A stretch of 12,747 nucleotides of DNA from ZLKRG08 sp046091905 (GCA_046091905.1 JBJTCN010000082.1:1-12747); one strand, 5' to 3'; positions 1 through 7,036 are shown, numbered from the stretch's first letter. Numbers and translations are program-made. The notes: generated by a model from the letters alone, not told the origin.

Positions 1-42
1 GAAGTGGCTAACTTATATGACGCTTTACAGTTGAAACCATAA
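1..42 (+). CDS. 3' end of a gene, probably 23S rRNA pseudouridine synthase (RluB family)
   Basis: Frame 1 is open from the window edge to a TAA at 40-42 and reads EVANLYDALQLKP. This short tail resembles the C-terminal end of actinobacterial RluB-type pseudouridine synthases, where a conserved stretch of the form 'L(T/S)xxEvxxLydavgl' closes the protein. In actinobacteria rluB usually follows scpA and scpB and lies just upstream of cmk and der, which fits the genes that follow here. Only 13 residues are visible, so the identification rests mostly on context. It could instead be the tail of another gene, or chance. Confidence 0.45.
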   Translation, partial: EVANLYDALQLKP

Positions 43-299
43 AACCTGAAATCGACATTATGATAAAATATATAAAACCATTTATAGACAATTGGAATTT
101 AGAGAAAACTATTTGTCGACATAATCATGCACAAATTCAACTGATAAAAGCGTTTTGTCGATTTTTTGTTTTGGCAATTTCCAAGTACGGCCTCACCGTT
201 TTATGCATTGTATTTGCGATTTATCGACAAAATTATAAGTCAGATTATGTACATTCTTAAATCCAACAGTATGACCAAGAAGAAAGGTAAACTCTCGAC
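43..299. other. A+T-rich intergenic region with repeated TCGACA-type motifs
   Basis: This 257-base spacer holds no convincing gene. An open frame at 60-260 has no ribosome binding site, no recognisable motif and the composition of noncoding DNA. By hand count bases 61-240 are about 29% G+C, far below the genes around it. TCGACA or its complement occurs at 52-57, 114-121 (as the palindrome TGTCGACA), 156-161, 224-229 and 295-300. A near match, TTATAGACA, lies at 82-90. The fuller forms TTGTCGACA (113-121) and TTATCGACA (221-229) each differ by one base from DnaA boxes (TTGTCCACA / TTATCCACA). A weak -10-like TATAAG sits at 234-239 without a good -35. The region probably holds the promoter of the aroH operon, but the role of the motifs is unknown. 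Confidence 0.5.
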
Positions 300-653
300 A
301 TGAACTTGAGAGCTATTAGAGGAGCAATCCAGGTGGGTGCTAATACCCCTGAAGAGATCGCCTCTGGAGTCAAAGAGTTACTACCGGCTATCTTGGAGGC
401 AAATGGACTAAGTACCGAAAAGGTGATCTCAGTTCTTCTTACCTGCACCCCAGATTTAAATGCTGCCTTCCCAGCAGCCTCAGCCCGAGAGATCGGCTTT
501 GGCGCAGTTCCGCTGCTCTGCGCGGTTGAGATGGCTGTTCCTGGGTCTCTGCCATTGGTAATTCGTGTAATGCTTCACGCAGAGATGAGTAATGAACCAA
601 AGCACATCTACTTACGCGGAGCTACCATACTTCGTAAAGATATTGCTCAATAA
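300..653 (+). CDS. aroH: Chorismate mutase, monofunctional AroH type
   Basis: The enzyme converts chorismate to prephenate, the branch step to phenylalanine and tyrosine, in the cytoplasm. The 117-residue product has the length and layout of the trimeric AroH family (Bacillus subtilis type, not AroQ). It starts MNLRAIRGA and keeps the active-site residues of the B. subtilis enzyme: Arg7, Phe57, Arg63, Cys74, Glu77, Arg89 and Tyr104, the last four shifted by one to four residues by small gaps. The motif TPDLNAAFPA (50-59) is typical. The start is ATG at 300, with a purine-rich AGAAAGG at 281-287, rather distant (12 bases). tyrA follows after 24 bases and uses the product as substrate, so the two are probably co-transcribed. 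Confidence 0.93.
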   Translation: MNLRAIRGAIQVGANTPEEIASGVKELLPAILEANGLSTEKVISVLLTCTPDLNAAFPAASAREIGFGAVPLLCAVEMAVPGSLPLVIRVMLHAEMSNEPKHIYLRGATILRKDIAQ

Positions 654-677
654 GGTTATCTAAGGCGCTATAAGAAG

Positions 678-1718
678 ATGAAGTTAGTTGTAATCGGAGC
701 GGGGCTAATTGGCACCTCTATCGCGCTTGGGGCGAAGCGTGCCGGGGCAGAGGTAGAGCTACTTGATGAGGATGGGCGAGCTCAAGCCCTAGCTAATGAT
801 TTAGTCGAATCTTCGAAGGTGGTTGATCCAACTATCGTGGTGATTGCAGCGCCAACTAGCGCGCTTAAAGGTGTAATCGAACGCTACAAAACTTCATATC
901 CAAAGTCGACGTTTATAGATATAGGCAGTACGAAAACTAAAGTTAAAGTAGAAGTCGAAAAAGACTCTGAGTTTGCCAAGAGATTCTGTCCTACCCATCC
1001 GATGGCGGGTCGAGAGTTAGATGGGGCAGAGGCCGCGCAATCAGATCTCTTTGTTGGAAAGAGCTGGATTATCACTCCACTTAAAGAGACAAAGGGCGAA
1101 GCAATCGCTTTAGTTAAAGAATTAATCGAGAAACTTGGCTCTCGGGTAATTGCGATGAGCCCCGAGGATCATGATTTAGCGGTAGCGGCTATTAGCCATC
1201 TACCTCAGATGATCTCATCACTCTTGGCCGCTCAGTTGGTGGGAAAGAGCCCAGAGCATCTAGCTCTAGCAGGTACCGGCGTGCTTGATACCACGCGAAT
1301 TGCCGGATCAAATCCTGAACTCTGGCGAGAGATTTTAGATTTAAATCGTGAAACCTTACTTCCACTTCTAAAAGATTACCAAAAAGATTTATCGACTTTA
1401 ATTGAAGATTACGATGTTGCCAAGATCCTTGAAAGAGGACGCAAAGGAAGACAATCGCTACCTGGAAAACACCGTAGCGTTTCTAGAGATTACACCTATC
1501 TTCCAGTGGTAATTGAAGATAAACCAAATCAATTAGCGTTGCTCTTTAATGAATGTGCAAAAGCAAATGTAAACGTCGAAGATATTACGATCGAGCACTC
1601 TCCAGAACAAGAGACTGGTTTAGTGCTTCTTGCTTTAAGTTCTGAAGGTGCAAAAATTTTAAATCAACATCTAATTGCAGCAGGTTGGCGAGTACACCCG
1701 CCACGGTCGGAGAAGTAA
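678..1718 (+). CDS. tyrA: Prephenate dehydrogenase with C-terminal ACT domain
   Basis: The enzyme oxidatively decarboxylates prephenate to 4-hydroxyphenylpyruvate with NAD(P), leading to tyrosine. The 346-residue protein begins with a Rossmann fold (GAGLIG, 7-12); Asp30, at the end of the second strand, suggests NAD preference. HPMAGRE (107-113) and SHLP with His174 are family motifs around the active site. TTRIAGSNPELW (205-216) belongs to the all-helical dimerisation domain. Residues about 276-345 form an ACT domain, usually the site of feedback control by tyrosine. The ATG at 678 gives the expected start directly before the first strand; the ribosome binding site is weak. The stop overlaps the next start by one base (TAATG), so translation is probably coupled to cmk-der. 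An arogenate dehydrogenase specificity cannot be excluded. Confidence 0.93.
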   Translation: MKLVVIGAGLIGTSIALGAKRAGAEVELLDEDGRAQALANDLVESSKVVDPTIVVIAAPTSALKGVIERYKTSYPKSTFIDIGSTKTKVKVEVEKDSEFAKRFCPTHPMAGRELDGAEAAQSDLFVGKSWIITPLKETKGEAIALVKELIEKLGSRVIAMSPEDHDLAVAAISHLPQMISSLLAAQLVGKSPEHLALAGTGVLDTTRIAGSNPELWREILDLNRETLLPLLKDYQKDLSTLIEDYDVAKILERGRKGRQSLPGKHRSVSRDYTYLPVVIEDKPNQLALLFNECAKANVNVEDITIEHSPEQETGLVLLALSSEGAKILNQHLIAAGWRVHPPRSEK

Positions 1719-3670
1719 TGCCAATCATTGTTGCGATGGATGGTCCAAGTGGCGCTGGAAAATCAAGTACTGCTAAAGCGGTAGCAAAGCGCGCTGGATG
1801 GAATTATCTTGATACCGGAGCGCTGTATCGTGGCGCAACCTGGTTGGCGATGAAGAATCAGATTGCCAATGCAGCTGATTTAGTTGGTACGCTGCAAGAA
1901 GAGAAATTAACTTTTAATCCAGATCCGCTTCAACCAACTTTAAAGTGCGGCAAGGTAGATATTACTGATGCGATTAGAGATGAAGCCGTAACTGCGCAAG
2001 TTTCTACATTTGCAGCGATGCCAGAGGTACGTGCAGAGTTGTTAACTCTACAGCGAAAGATTATTAATAGCGCGATGCGCGGAATTGTGGTTGAAGGGCG
2101 CGATATCGGAACAGTTGTGGCGCCGCAATCACATTTAAAAGTCTTTTTGACCGCAGATTTAAACGCTCGGGCTAAGCGTCGTGAAACAGAGCTAAACACT
2201 GACCAGAATTTGGCCGAGTCACTTGCGATACGCGATGAGAAGGATTCCACGCGTAAAACATCACCATTAGAGCGCGCCATTGATGCCGTTGAAATAGATT
2301 CCACAGAGATAAATCTGGAAGAGACCGTTGAATTAATTTGGGAATTGTTAAAGGAGAGACAACTACTTGGATTGCCAATCGTGGCAATTCTAGGTAGACC
2401 TAATGTTGGTAAATCTACTTTGATTAATAGATTTCTAGGTCGTCGAGAAGCAATCGTTGAAGATGTTCCGGGAGTTACGAGAGATCGAGTTCGTTATGAA
2501 TGCGAATGGAATTCGCGCGAATTCATTCTGATGGACACTGGCGGTTGGGAATCGCACCCAGCTGGAATTTCAGTAGGTGTTAGTGCTGGAGCTGAGATAG
2601 CAATTGCAGAAGCAGATGTAATTTTGTTTGTTGTTGATGCACAGGTAGGTGCACAGAGTGAAGATGAAGCAATGGTTGATGCGCTTCGTAAATCAAGAAA
2701 GAAAGTTTTCCTAGTTGCAAATAAGGTTGATTCCGCGAAAGAGGAATCTGAAGCGCACTCATTGTGGAACTTAGGGCTTGGCGAACCACATTTCGTTACC
2801 GCTCTTCACGGTAAAGGTAGCGCTGATCTTTTAGATTTAGTGGTTTCATCCTTGCCTGAAGTTGGTAGCGCAATTGTTAGAGATAACCATCGCAAAGTTG
2901 CGCTGATTGGAAGACCTAATGTTGGTAAGTCCAGTCTCTTAAATGCAATTGCCGGTGAGCAGCTTTCGTTGGTAGATGACAAAGCGGGAACCACAAGAGA
3001 TCCAGTTGATTCGTTAATTGATTTTGGTGGAACGACATGGCGCTTTGTCGACACGGCTGGCATTAAGAAGCGGGCAAATCAAGCAAGTGGTAGCGATTAC
3101 TACTCAATTCTGCGAACTCAAGTTGCGCTAGAACGTGCAGAGGTCGTTGCTTTAGTACTTGATGCCTCAGAGCCATTAGCAGAACAAGATTTAAAGATCA
3201 TCAGCATGGTAGAAGACGCTGGTAAAGCGCTGGTCTTGGTTATGAATAAGTGGGATTTAGTTGATGAAGATCGTCAGGTTCAATTAAATAAAGAGTTGGA
3301 TCGCCACTTAACTCATATCACTTGGGCACAGCGCGTAAATGTGGCTGCCAAGACTGGTTGGCATCGAGATCGTTTAGCGCCCGCGCTTCGAACTGCGCTG
3401 GCTTCATGGGAGACCAGAGTTCCGACGGGCAAGTTAAATTCATTTATGGGCGCACTTGTCGGTGCTACGCCACCACCAGTACGTGGTGGAAAACAACCAA
3501 AGGTTTATTACGCAACCCAAGCGGGCATTGCGCCACCTAAATTTGTCATCTTTACCAACGATTGGATTGAACCGCCTTACCGGAGATTTATCGAACGTAG
3601 GCTTCGAGAGGAGTTCGGATTTGAAGGAAGTCCAGTGCAAGTTTCCGTAAAGGTTCGAGAGCGAGATTAA
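1718..3670 (+). CDS. cmk-der: Bifunctional (d)CMP kinase / ribosome-assembly GTPase Der fusion
   Basis: One 650-residue frame joins two normally separate proteins. Residues 1 to about 214 are cytidylate kinase, phosphorylating CMP and dCMP with ATP: P-loop GPSGAGKSS (9-17), LDTGALYRG (31-39) and EGRDIGTVV (126-134). Residues about 219-650 are Der (EngA), an essential GTPase of 50S subunit assembly. Its first G domain has GRPNVGKST (226-234), GVTRD (252-256), DTGG (273-276) and NKVD (335-338). The second has GRPNVGKSS (398-406), GTTRD (424-428), DTAG (445-448) and NKWD (510-513). A KH-like domain follows from about 565. Only a few residues link the halves, with no stop or frameshift. I chose ATG 1718, not the in-frame TTG at 1685: it gives MPIIVAMDG and has GGAG at 1709-1712. 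This fusion is known in some other actinobacteria. Confidence 0.95.
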   Translation: MPIIVAMDGPSGAGKSSTAKAVAKRAGWNYLDTGALYRGATWLAMKNQIANAADLVGTLQEEKLTFNPDPLQPTLKCGKVDITDAIRDEAVTAQVSTFAAMPEVRAELLTLQRKIINSAMRGIVVEGRDIGTVVAPQSHLKVFLTADLNARAKRRETELNTDQNLAESLAIRDEKDSTRKTSPLERAIDAVEIDSTEINLEETVELIWELLKERQLLGLPIVAILGRPNVGKSTLINRFLGRREAIVEDVPGVTRDRVRYECEWNSREFILMDTGGWESHPAGISVGVSAGAEIAIAEADVILFVVDAQVGAQSEDEAMVDALRKSRKKVFLVANKVDSAKEESEAHSLWNLGLGEPHFVTALHGKGSADLLDLVVSSLPEVGSAIVRDNHRKVALIGRPNVGKSSLLNAIAGEQLSLVDDKAGTTRDPVDSLIDFGGTTWRFVDTAGIKKRANQASGSDYYSILRTQVALERAEVVALVLDASEPLAEQDLKIISMVEDAGKALVLVMNKWDLVDEDRQVQLNKELDRHLTHITWAQRVNVAAKTGWHRDRLAPALRTALASWETRVPTGKLNSFMGALVGATPPPVRGGKQPKVYYATQAGIAPPKFVIFTNDWIEPPYRRFIERRLREEFGFEGSPVQVSVKVRERD

Positions 3671-4236
3671 TGTTCACGATTCCAAATCTGCTCTCATTGC
3701 TTCGCGGTGCACTGATTCCAGTTTTTCTTACACTGGCAGCAGATGGGCGTGATGGTTTAGCGCTTCTGATTTTGGCAATCGCCAGCCTTACCGATTACTT
3801 TGATGGAAAAGTTGCCAGATGGTTGCATCAGGAATCGAAGCTCGGTGCAATTTTGGATCCGATGTTTGATCGCTTCTACATCGCAGCCTCGCTATATGTG
3901 CTTTGGGATCGAGGGATTTTCCCAACTTGGCTGGTAAGCGCATTGGTTATTCGAGATCTGATCCTGCTCTTGGTAAATATTGAGTTAAAGCGGAAGCACT
4001 TAGCGCTGCTTGAGGTTAATTACATAGGAAAGGCCGCGACCTTCAATCTGTTATATGCCTTCCCACTACTCTTTCTATCTCAGAGTTCGGGTCTACTAGG
4101 CAATCTAGGTTTCATATTAGGTTGGGCCTTCAGCGCTTGGGGAGTGGCGCTCTATCTAATAACCGGGCTTTGGTATTTGGTATCTGGAGTAAAAAGTATT
4201 AGATTTCCCAACGGAGCAGTTAACCATCGCATTTAG
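3670..4236 (+). CDS. CDP-alcohol phosphatidyltransferase (PgsA-like membrane protein)
   Basis: This integral membrane enzyme moves a phosphatidyl group from CDP-diacylglycerol to an alcohol in phospholipid synthesis. The 188-residue protein shows the complete family signature D-x2-D-G-x2-A-R-x8-G-x3-D-x3-D, with Asp42, Asp45, Gly46, Ala49, Arg50, Gly59, Asp63 and Asp67; these aspartates bind the metal ions and CDP. About five or six hydrophobic segments are visible, for example around 7-22, 29-41, 68-82, 87-100, 113-132 and 139-170. The position just before gcvH-garA resembles that of M. tuberculosis pgsA2 (Rv1822), but the acceptor (glycerol phosphate, inositol phosphate or phosphatidylglycerol) cannot be read from the sequence. 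Its ATG overlaps the cmk-der stop by one base (TAATG), the same junction as tyrA/cmk-der, so it belongs to that operon. Confidence 0.88.
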   Translation: MFTIPNLLSLLRGALIPVFLTLAADGRDGLALLILAIASLTDYFDGKVARWLHQESKLGAILDPMFDRFYIAASLYVLWDRGIFPTWLVSALVIRDLILLLVNIELKRKHLALLEVNYIGKAATFNLLYAFPLLFLSQSSGLLGNLGFILGWAFSAWGVALYLITGLWYLVSGVKSIRFPNGAVNHRI

Positions 4237-4251
4237 AACAGGGAGTTTAAA

Positions 4252-4629
4252 GTGTCAAACGTTCCAGGAAATCTGCAATACTCAAAAGAGCACGAGTGGG
4301 TAGATAGCTCTGGCGGCAACACGGTAAAGATTGGCATTACTGATTACGCACAAGGCGCGCTTGGTGACATTGTTTACGTTCAGTTACCAAAAGTTGGCGA
4401 TAGCGTTTCAGAAGGTGCAGTTTGTGGCGAGATTGAATCCACTAAGAGCGTCTCAGAATTATTCTCCCCAGTATCGGGCAAGGTAGTTGCAGTTAACACT
4501 CAATTAGATTCGGCGCCGGAGACTTTAAATTCAGATCCATATGGCGCAGGCTGGATTGCTGAGATTGAAATTGCAGCTCCATCAACTGGCTTGATGGATG
4601 CAGCGGGATATTCCGCGCTAATTAGTTGA
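4252..4629 (+). CDS. gcvH: Glycine cleavage system H protein
   Basis: GcvH is the lipoyl-bearing shuttle of the glycine cleavage system: it carries the aminomethyl group from the P protein (GcvP, encoded downstream at 7069) to the T protein and is reoxidised by the L protein. The 125-residue product has the typical length and the opening YSKEHEWV (10-17). The lipoylated lysine is Lys65 in GEIESTKSVSEL, and NSDPYGAGWI is the usual C-terminal motif. The start is GTG at 4252, 15 bases after the preceding stop, with GGGAG at 4241-4245 at good spacing. It probably ends the operon running from aroH, since the following spacer carries a promoter-like sequence. Synteny with garA is conserved in actinobacteria. 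Confidence 0.96.
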   Translation: MSNVPGNLQYSKEHEWVDSSGGNTVKIGITDYAQGALGDIVYVQLPKVGDSVSEGAVCGEIESTKSVSELFSPVSGKVVAVNTQLDSAPETLNSDPYGAGWIAEIEIAAPSTGLMDAAGYSALIS

Positions 4630-4659
4630 ATTCATACCAATTCCAATCAAAACCTCCAC

Positions 4660-4689
4660 TTGACGGTAACCCCTTGAACTCGTTAGGTT
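4660..4689 (+). promoter_or_regulatory. Likely promoter of garA, with a flanking dyad
   Basis: TTGACG (4660-4665) and TAGGTT (4684-4689, fitting the TANNNT form of the -10 box) are separated by 18 bases and lie about 50 bases before the garA start. The dyad CCTTGA (4672-4677) / TCAAGG (4695-4700) begins in the spacer and ends beyond the -10, where a regulator could bind. No Rho-independent terminator with a T-run is visible after gcvH, so some read-through is possible. Confidence 0.45.
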
Positions 4690-4739
4690 GCGCCTCAAGG
4701 TTTAGTTAACATCAAAGTTTTTTGAAATTAGGGGTTCTG

Positions 4740-5183
4740 ATGCCAGAGATTGAGTACGAGGTCACCTCTACTATCAATCTAGGTTTGCGATCCGTTGATG
4801 AGGCGGATGCGCTTGAGCAGCTAACTGCCGAAGAACGAAATGTTATTTCCCAACTAAATCCAGAATCGGCAATGTTGATAATTCACCGCGGCCCAAATCG
4901 TGGCGAGAGATTTCTTCTAGATTCCCCAGATACATCAATCGGCAGATCCAGTGAGAGCGATGTAGTCCTAGATGATGTCACTGTTTCTCGTAAACATGCC
5001 AACATTCGTCGCACCGGCGAGAGATTCGAATTAATTGATCTTGGTAGCTTAAATGGAACTTACGTGAATAACAATTCGATTGCTCGTGCAACTTTAACAA
5101 GTGGCGATGAGATTCAATTCGGAAAGTTTCATATGCTCTTTGTTCAAAATTCGAAAAACATTTCAAAAATTAGAGAAAAATAA
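4740..5183 (+). CDS. garA: FHA-domain protein of the GarA/OdhI family
   Basis: In mycobacteria and corynebacteria GarA/OdhI binds and inhibits 2-oxoglutarate dehydrogenase and affects glutamate enzymes; phosphorylation of its N-terminal tail switches it off. The 147-residue protein has a short tail with EVTSTINL (7-14) and then an FHA domain at about 45-137. The domain keeps the phosphothreonine-binding residues: Gly68-Arg69, Ser83, His86 and Asn105-Gly106-Thr107. The stretch LDDVTVSRKHA is nearly identical to that of known GarA proteins, as I recall them. In the tail, Thr9 lines up with the PknB-type site (second Thr of ETTSV), whereas the first Thr, the PknG site, is Val8. I chose ATG 4740 because AGGGG (4730-4734) precedes it at ideal spacing; an in-frame TTG at 4722 would place that sequence inside the gene. 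Neighbours gcvH and ftsR are the conserved ones. Confidence 0.9.
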   Translation: MPEIEYEVTSTINLGLRSVDEADALEQLTAEERNVISQLNPESAMLIIHRGPNRGERFLLDSPDTSIGRSSESDVVLDDVTVSRKHANIRRTGERFELIDLGSLNGTYVNNNSIARATLTSGDEIQFGKFHMLFVQNSKNISKIREK

Positions 5184-5211
5184 TCAGAGAAGAAAATAGG
5201 AAATAGGAATA

Positions 5212-5928
5212 ATGTCTGTTCCAGCACGCGCATACTTAAGCATCGGGGAAGTACTAGGAAGACTTCGTGGTGAATTTCCAGATGTAACTATTTCAAAGAT
5301 TCGATTTCTTGAATCTGAGGGTTTGATTGAACTACAGCGAACACCATCCGGTTACCGAAAGTTCACTACGGCAGATTTAGATCGCTTACGATATGTATTA
5401 CTAGCACAGCGCGATCAATACCTTCCATTGAAAGTTATTAAAGAAAATTTGGAGGCGATGGATCGCGGTTTAACTCCTGGTAATGGCAATACTGCGCCAG
5501 CGCCAAGACTCGGCGTGATTTCAACTGATAGCGATATCAGTGCGGCATCCTTTGCCGAAGGCTCCGAGCTACGTCTCTCTCGTGCAGAGTTACTGAAGGC
5601 ATCTGGCCTTAAAGACGAGCAGTTAGTTGAAATTGAGAGCTACGGACTTATCGCTTTGGTTGGGCGTTACTACGATGGAGATGCGTTAGCAGTCGCAAAA
5701 GTTGTCACAGAACTTTCATCTTTTGGAATTGAAGCGCGCCACTTACGTTCATTTAAATCAGCATCTGATCGTGAAGTTGGTTTGATCGAACAGGTAATTA
5801 CTCCATTAACTCGTCAAAAGAGCATTGAAGCAAAAGCACGCGCAGAGGAAGTACAGCGCGAATTGGCCTCATTATCTGTTAAGTTACATGCAGCTTTAGT
5901 TCGTACCGGCCTAAATCGCTTACGATAA
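5212..5928 (+). CDS. ftsR: MerR-family transcriptional regulator, FtsR type (Rv1828 orthologue)
   Basis: The 238-residue protein has an N-terminal MerR winged-helix domain (about 8-80) with YLSIGEVLGRL, ISKIRFLESEGLI (27-39) and TPSGYRKFT (44-52). The stretch LAQRDQYLPLKVIKENL (64-80) is characteristic of the Rv1828/FtsR group. A proline- and glycine-rich linker (about 87-100) is followed by a second domain of unknown ligand and a helical C-terminus. The Corynebacterium glutamicum homologue FtsR activates ftsZ; the same role here is inferred from homology and from position directly after garA. Two AGGAA-type sequences (5198-5202 and 5205-5209) precede ATG 5212; the first has the more usual spacing. 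It lies 28 bases after garA and 13 before the DUF151 gene, so all three are probably one transcript. Confidence 0.9.
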   Translation: MSVPARAYLSIGEVLGRLRGEFPDVTISKIRFLESEGLIELQRTPSGYRKFTTADLDRLRYVLLAQRDQYLPLKVIKENLEAMDRGLTPGNGNTAPAPRLGVISTDSDISAASFAEGSELRLSRAELLKASGLKDEQLVEIESYGLIALVGRYYDGDALAVAKVVTELSSFGIEARHLRSFKSASDREVGLIEQVITPLTRQKSIEAKARAEEVQRELASLSVKLHAALVRTGLNRLR

Positions 5929-5941
5929 ATGAGTTAAAACT

Positions 5942-6415
5942 ATGATTCCGGTAGAGGTAGTTGGGGTTCGAATTGAAATGCCTTCTAATCAACCTATCGT
6001 TTTGCTAAAAGAGATCTCAGGTTCCAGGTACTTGCCAATCTGGGTCGGTACCGCCGAAGCCACCGCCATTGCTTTTAGCCAGCAAGGTTTGAAACCTCAA
6101 CGTCCGCTTACCCACGATCTCTTGGTCGATATTTTAAATAGCGAGAAGATTCGTCTGCGTTCGGTACATCTAACAGAGCTTCGAGATGGCATCTTCTATT
6201 CAGAGTTAGTGTTGGTTAATGAAGATGGCCAAGAACAGAAGGTCTCATCTAGGCCTTCAGATGCGGTGGCCTTGGCAGTTAGGGTAGAGGCCCCAATTCT
6301 TGCCACCATTGAGCTCTTTGAGGAGGCGGGGATCTCCATTCCAGAGCAGGGCGAAGATGAGATCGAAAAGTTCAAAGAGTTCCTAGATGAGATTTCGCCA
6401 GAAGACTTCGTCTAG
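5942..6415 (+). CDS. DUF151 / bifunctional nuclease-domain protein (Rv1829 orthologue)
   Basis: This 157-residue soluble protein belongs to the DUF151 family, named after a plant bifunctional nuclease; the role of the bacterial members is not well established. Family motifs are visible: YLPIWVGTAEATAI (30-43), RPLTHDLL (54-61) and SRPSDAVALAVR (103-114). The C-terminus is acidic, ending in a run rich in Glu and Asp. It sits between two MerR regulator genes exactly as Rv1829 does in M. tuberculosis, so a functional link with them is plausible but unproven. The ribosome binding site before ATG 5942 is weak, so translation may be partly coupled to ftsR, whose stop lies 13 bases upstream. Confidence 0.9.
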   Translation: MIPVEVVGVRIEMPSNQPIVLLKEISGSRYLPIWVGTAEATAIAFSQQGLKPQRPLTHDLLVDILNSEKIRLRSVHLTELRDGIFYSELVLVNEDGQEQKVSSRPSDAVALAVRVEAPILATIELFEEAGISIPEQGEDEIEKFKEFLDEISPEDFV

Positions 6416-6456
6416 TAACTCTAAACCTAAACTAGAGGTTTTAAGCGTGTCGCTAC

Positions 6457-6485
6457 TTGGTGGCAACCCAAATCAGTTCTACATT
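6457..6485 (+). promoter_or_regulatory. Possible promoter of the second MerR gene
   Basis: TTGGTG (6457-6462) and TACATT (6480-6485, fitting TANNNT) are 17 bases apart and lie 34 bases before the start codon, in a 103-base spacer that is long for this compact region. Upstream, AAACCT (6423-6428) and AGGTTT (6436-6441) with a 7-base loop could form a weak hairpin ending in TTTT, perhaps an inefficient terminator for the DUF151 gene. Confidence 0.35.
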
Positions 6486-6501
6486 TAGCCAACCCCACAA
6501 G

Positions 6502-6518
6502 TTAGGAAACTTCCCTAA
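6502..6518. promoter_or_regulatory. 17-base near-perfect palindrome next to the MerR start codon
   Basis: TTAGGAAACTTCCCTAA pairs at seven of its eight positions around a central C, with one A/C mismatch. It lies between the likely promoter and the GTG start at 6519, abuts that start, and includes AGGAAA, the likely ribosome binding site. It could be an operator, for example for self-regulation by the MerR protein, or a small hairpin limiting translation. Function is inferred from position only. Confidence 0.4.
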
Positions 6519-7022
6519 GTGATTTCAAACGAGATGGAAACAATCGGCTATCGCGGCGCGACCGCTTGCTCAGCTGCCGGAATTACCTACCGCCAATTAG
6601 ATTATTGGGCGCGTACCGGTCTACTTGAACCATCAATCCGTACCGCAGCGGGATCGGGAAGTGCACGCCTTTATGGCTTTCAAGATATTTTAGTTTTAAA
6701 GATTATTAAACGCCTGTTAGATGCCGGGGTATCGCTTCAAAATATTCGCACTGCAGTTGAACATCTACGTTCTAAAGGAATCCATGACCTGGAGAAGGTG
6801 ACCTTGATGTCTGATGGTGCATCTATCTATGAGTGCTCATCACCTGATGAGATCATCGACCTACTTCAAGGTGGCCAAGGAGTTTTTGGCATCGCAGTCG
6901 GGAAAGTGGCAGCAGAAGTCGAAGGTTCCCTCTCGATGTTGCAAGGTGAAGTAGATGGCCAGGTAAATAGTGGCGAAGGTAACGATGAGCTCTCAGAGCG
7001 CAGGAAGGCGCGCGGCGCTTAA
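6519..7022 (+). CDS. MerR-family transcriptional regulator, Rv1830 (ResR/McdR) type
   Basis: The 167-residue protein carries a MerR-like helix-turn-helix at about 9-85: GYRGATACSAAGITYRQLDY (10-29), GSGSARLYGF (45-54) and VLKIIKRLLDAGVSLQNIR (59-77). A conserved stretch, TLMSDGASIYECSSPDEI (95-112), and GGQGVFGIAVGKV (118-130) follow; this tail marks the Rv1830 group. In M. tuberculosis Rv1830 (resR/mcdR) influences cell division and recovery after antibiotics; transfer of that role is inference. The charged, glycine-rich C-terminus (140-167) looks disordered. I chose GTG 6519, with AGGAAA nine bases upstream; an in-frame ATG at 6534 lacks a binding site. Synteny (DUF151 before, gcvP after) supports the assignment. 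Confidence 0.88.
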   Translation: MISNEMETIGYRGATACSAAGITYRQLDYWARTGLLEPSIRTAAGSGSARLYGFQDILVLKIIKRLLDAGVSLQNIRTAVEHLRSKGIHDLEKVTLMSDGASIYECSSPDEIIDLLQGGQGVFGIAVGKVAAEVEGSLSMLQGEVDGQVNSGEGNDELSERRKARGA

Positions 7023-7036
7023 AAAAGAAATATTCT

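Noticed and set aside
60..260. 66-codon open frame in the spacer before aroH
   Set aside because: It has no ribosome binding site, no family resemblance and the very low G+C of the surrounding noncoding DNA. Its length is expected by chance in such A+T-rich sequence.
43..299. Chromosomal replication origin
   Set aside because: The motifs differ from DnaA boxes at a central, normally conserved base, and neither dnaA nor dnaN is adjacent.
1685..1717. TTG start extending cmk-der by 11 residues into tyrA
   Set aside because: The extension has no counterpart at the start of cytidylate kinases, and GGAG directly before ATG 1718 supports the shorter form.
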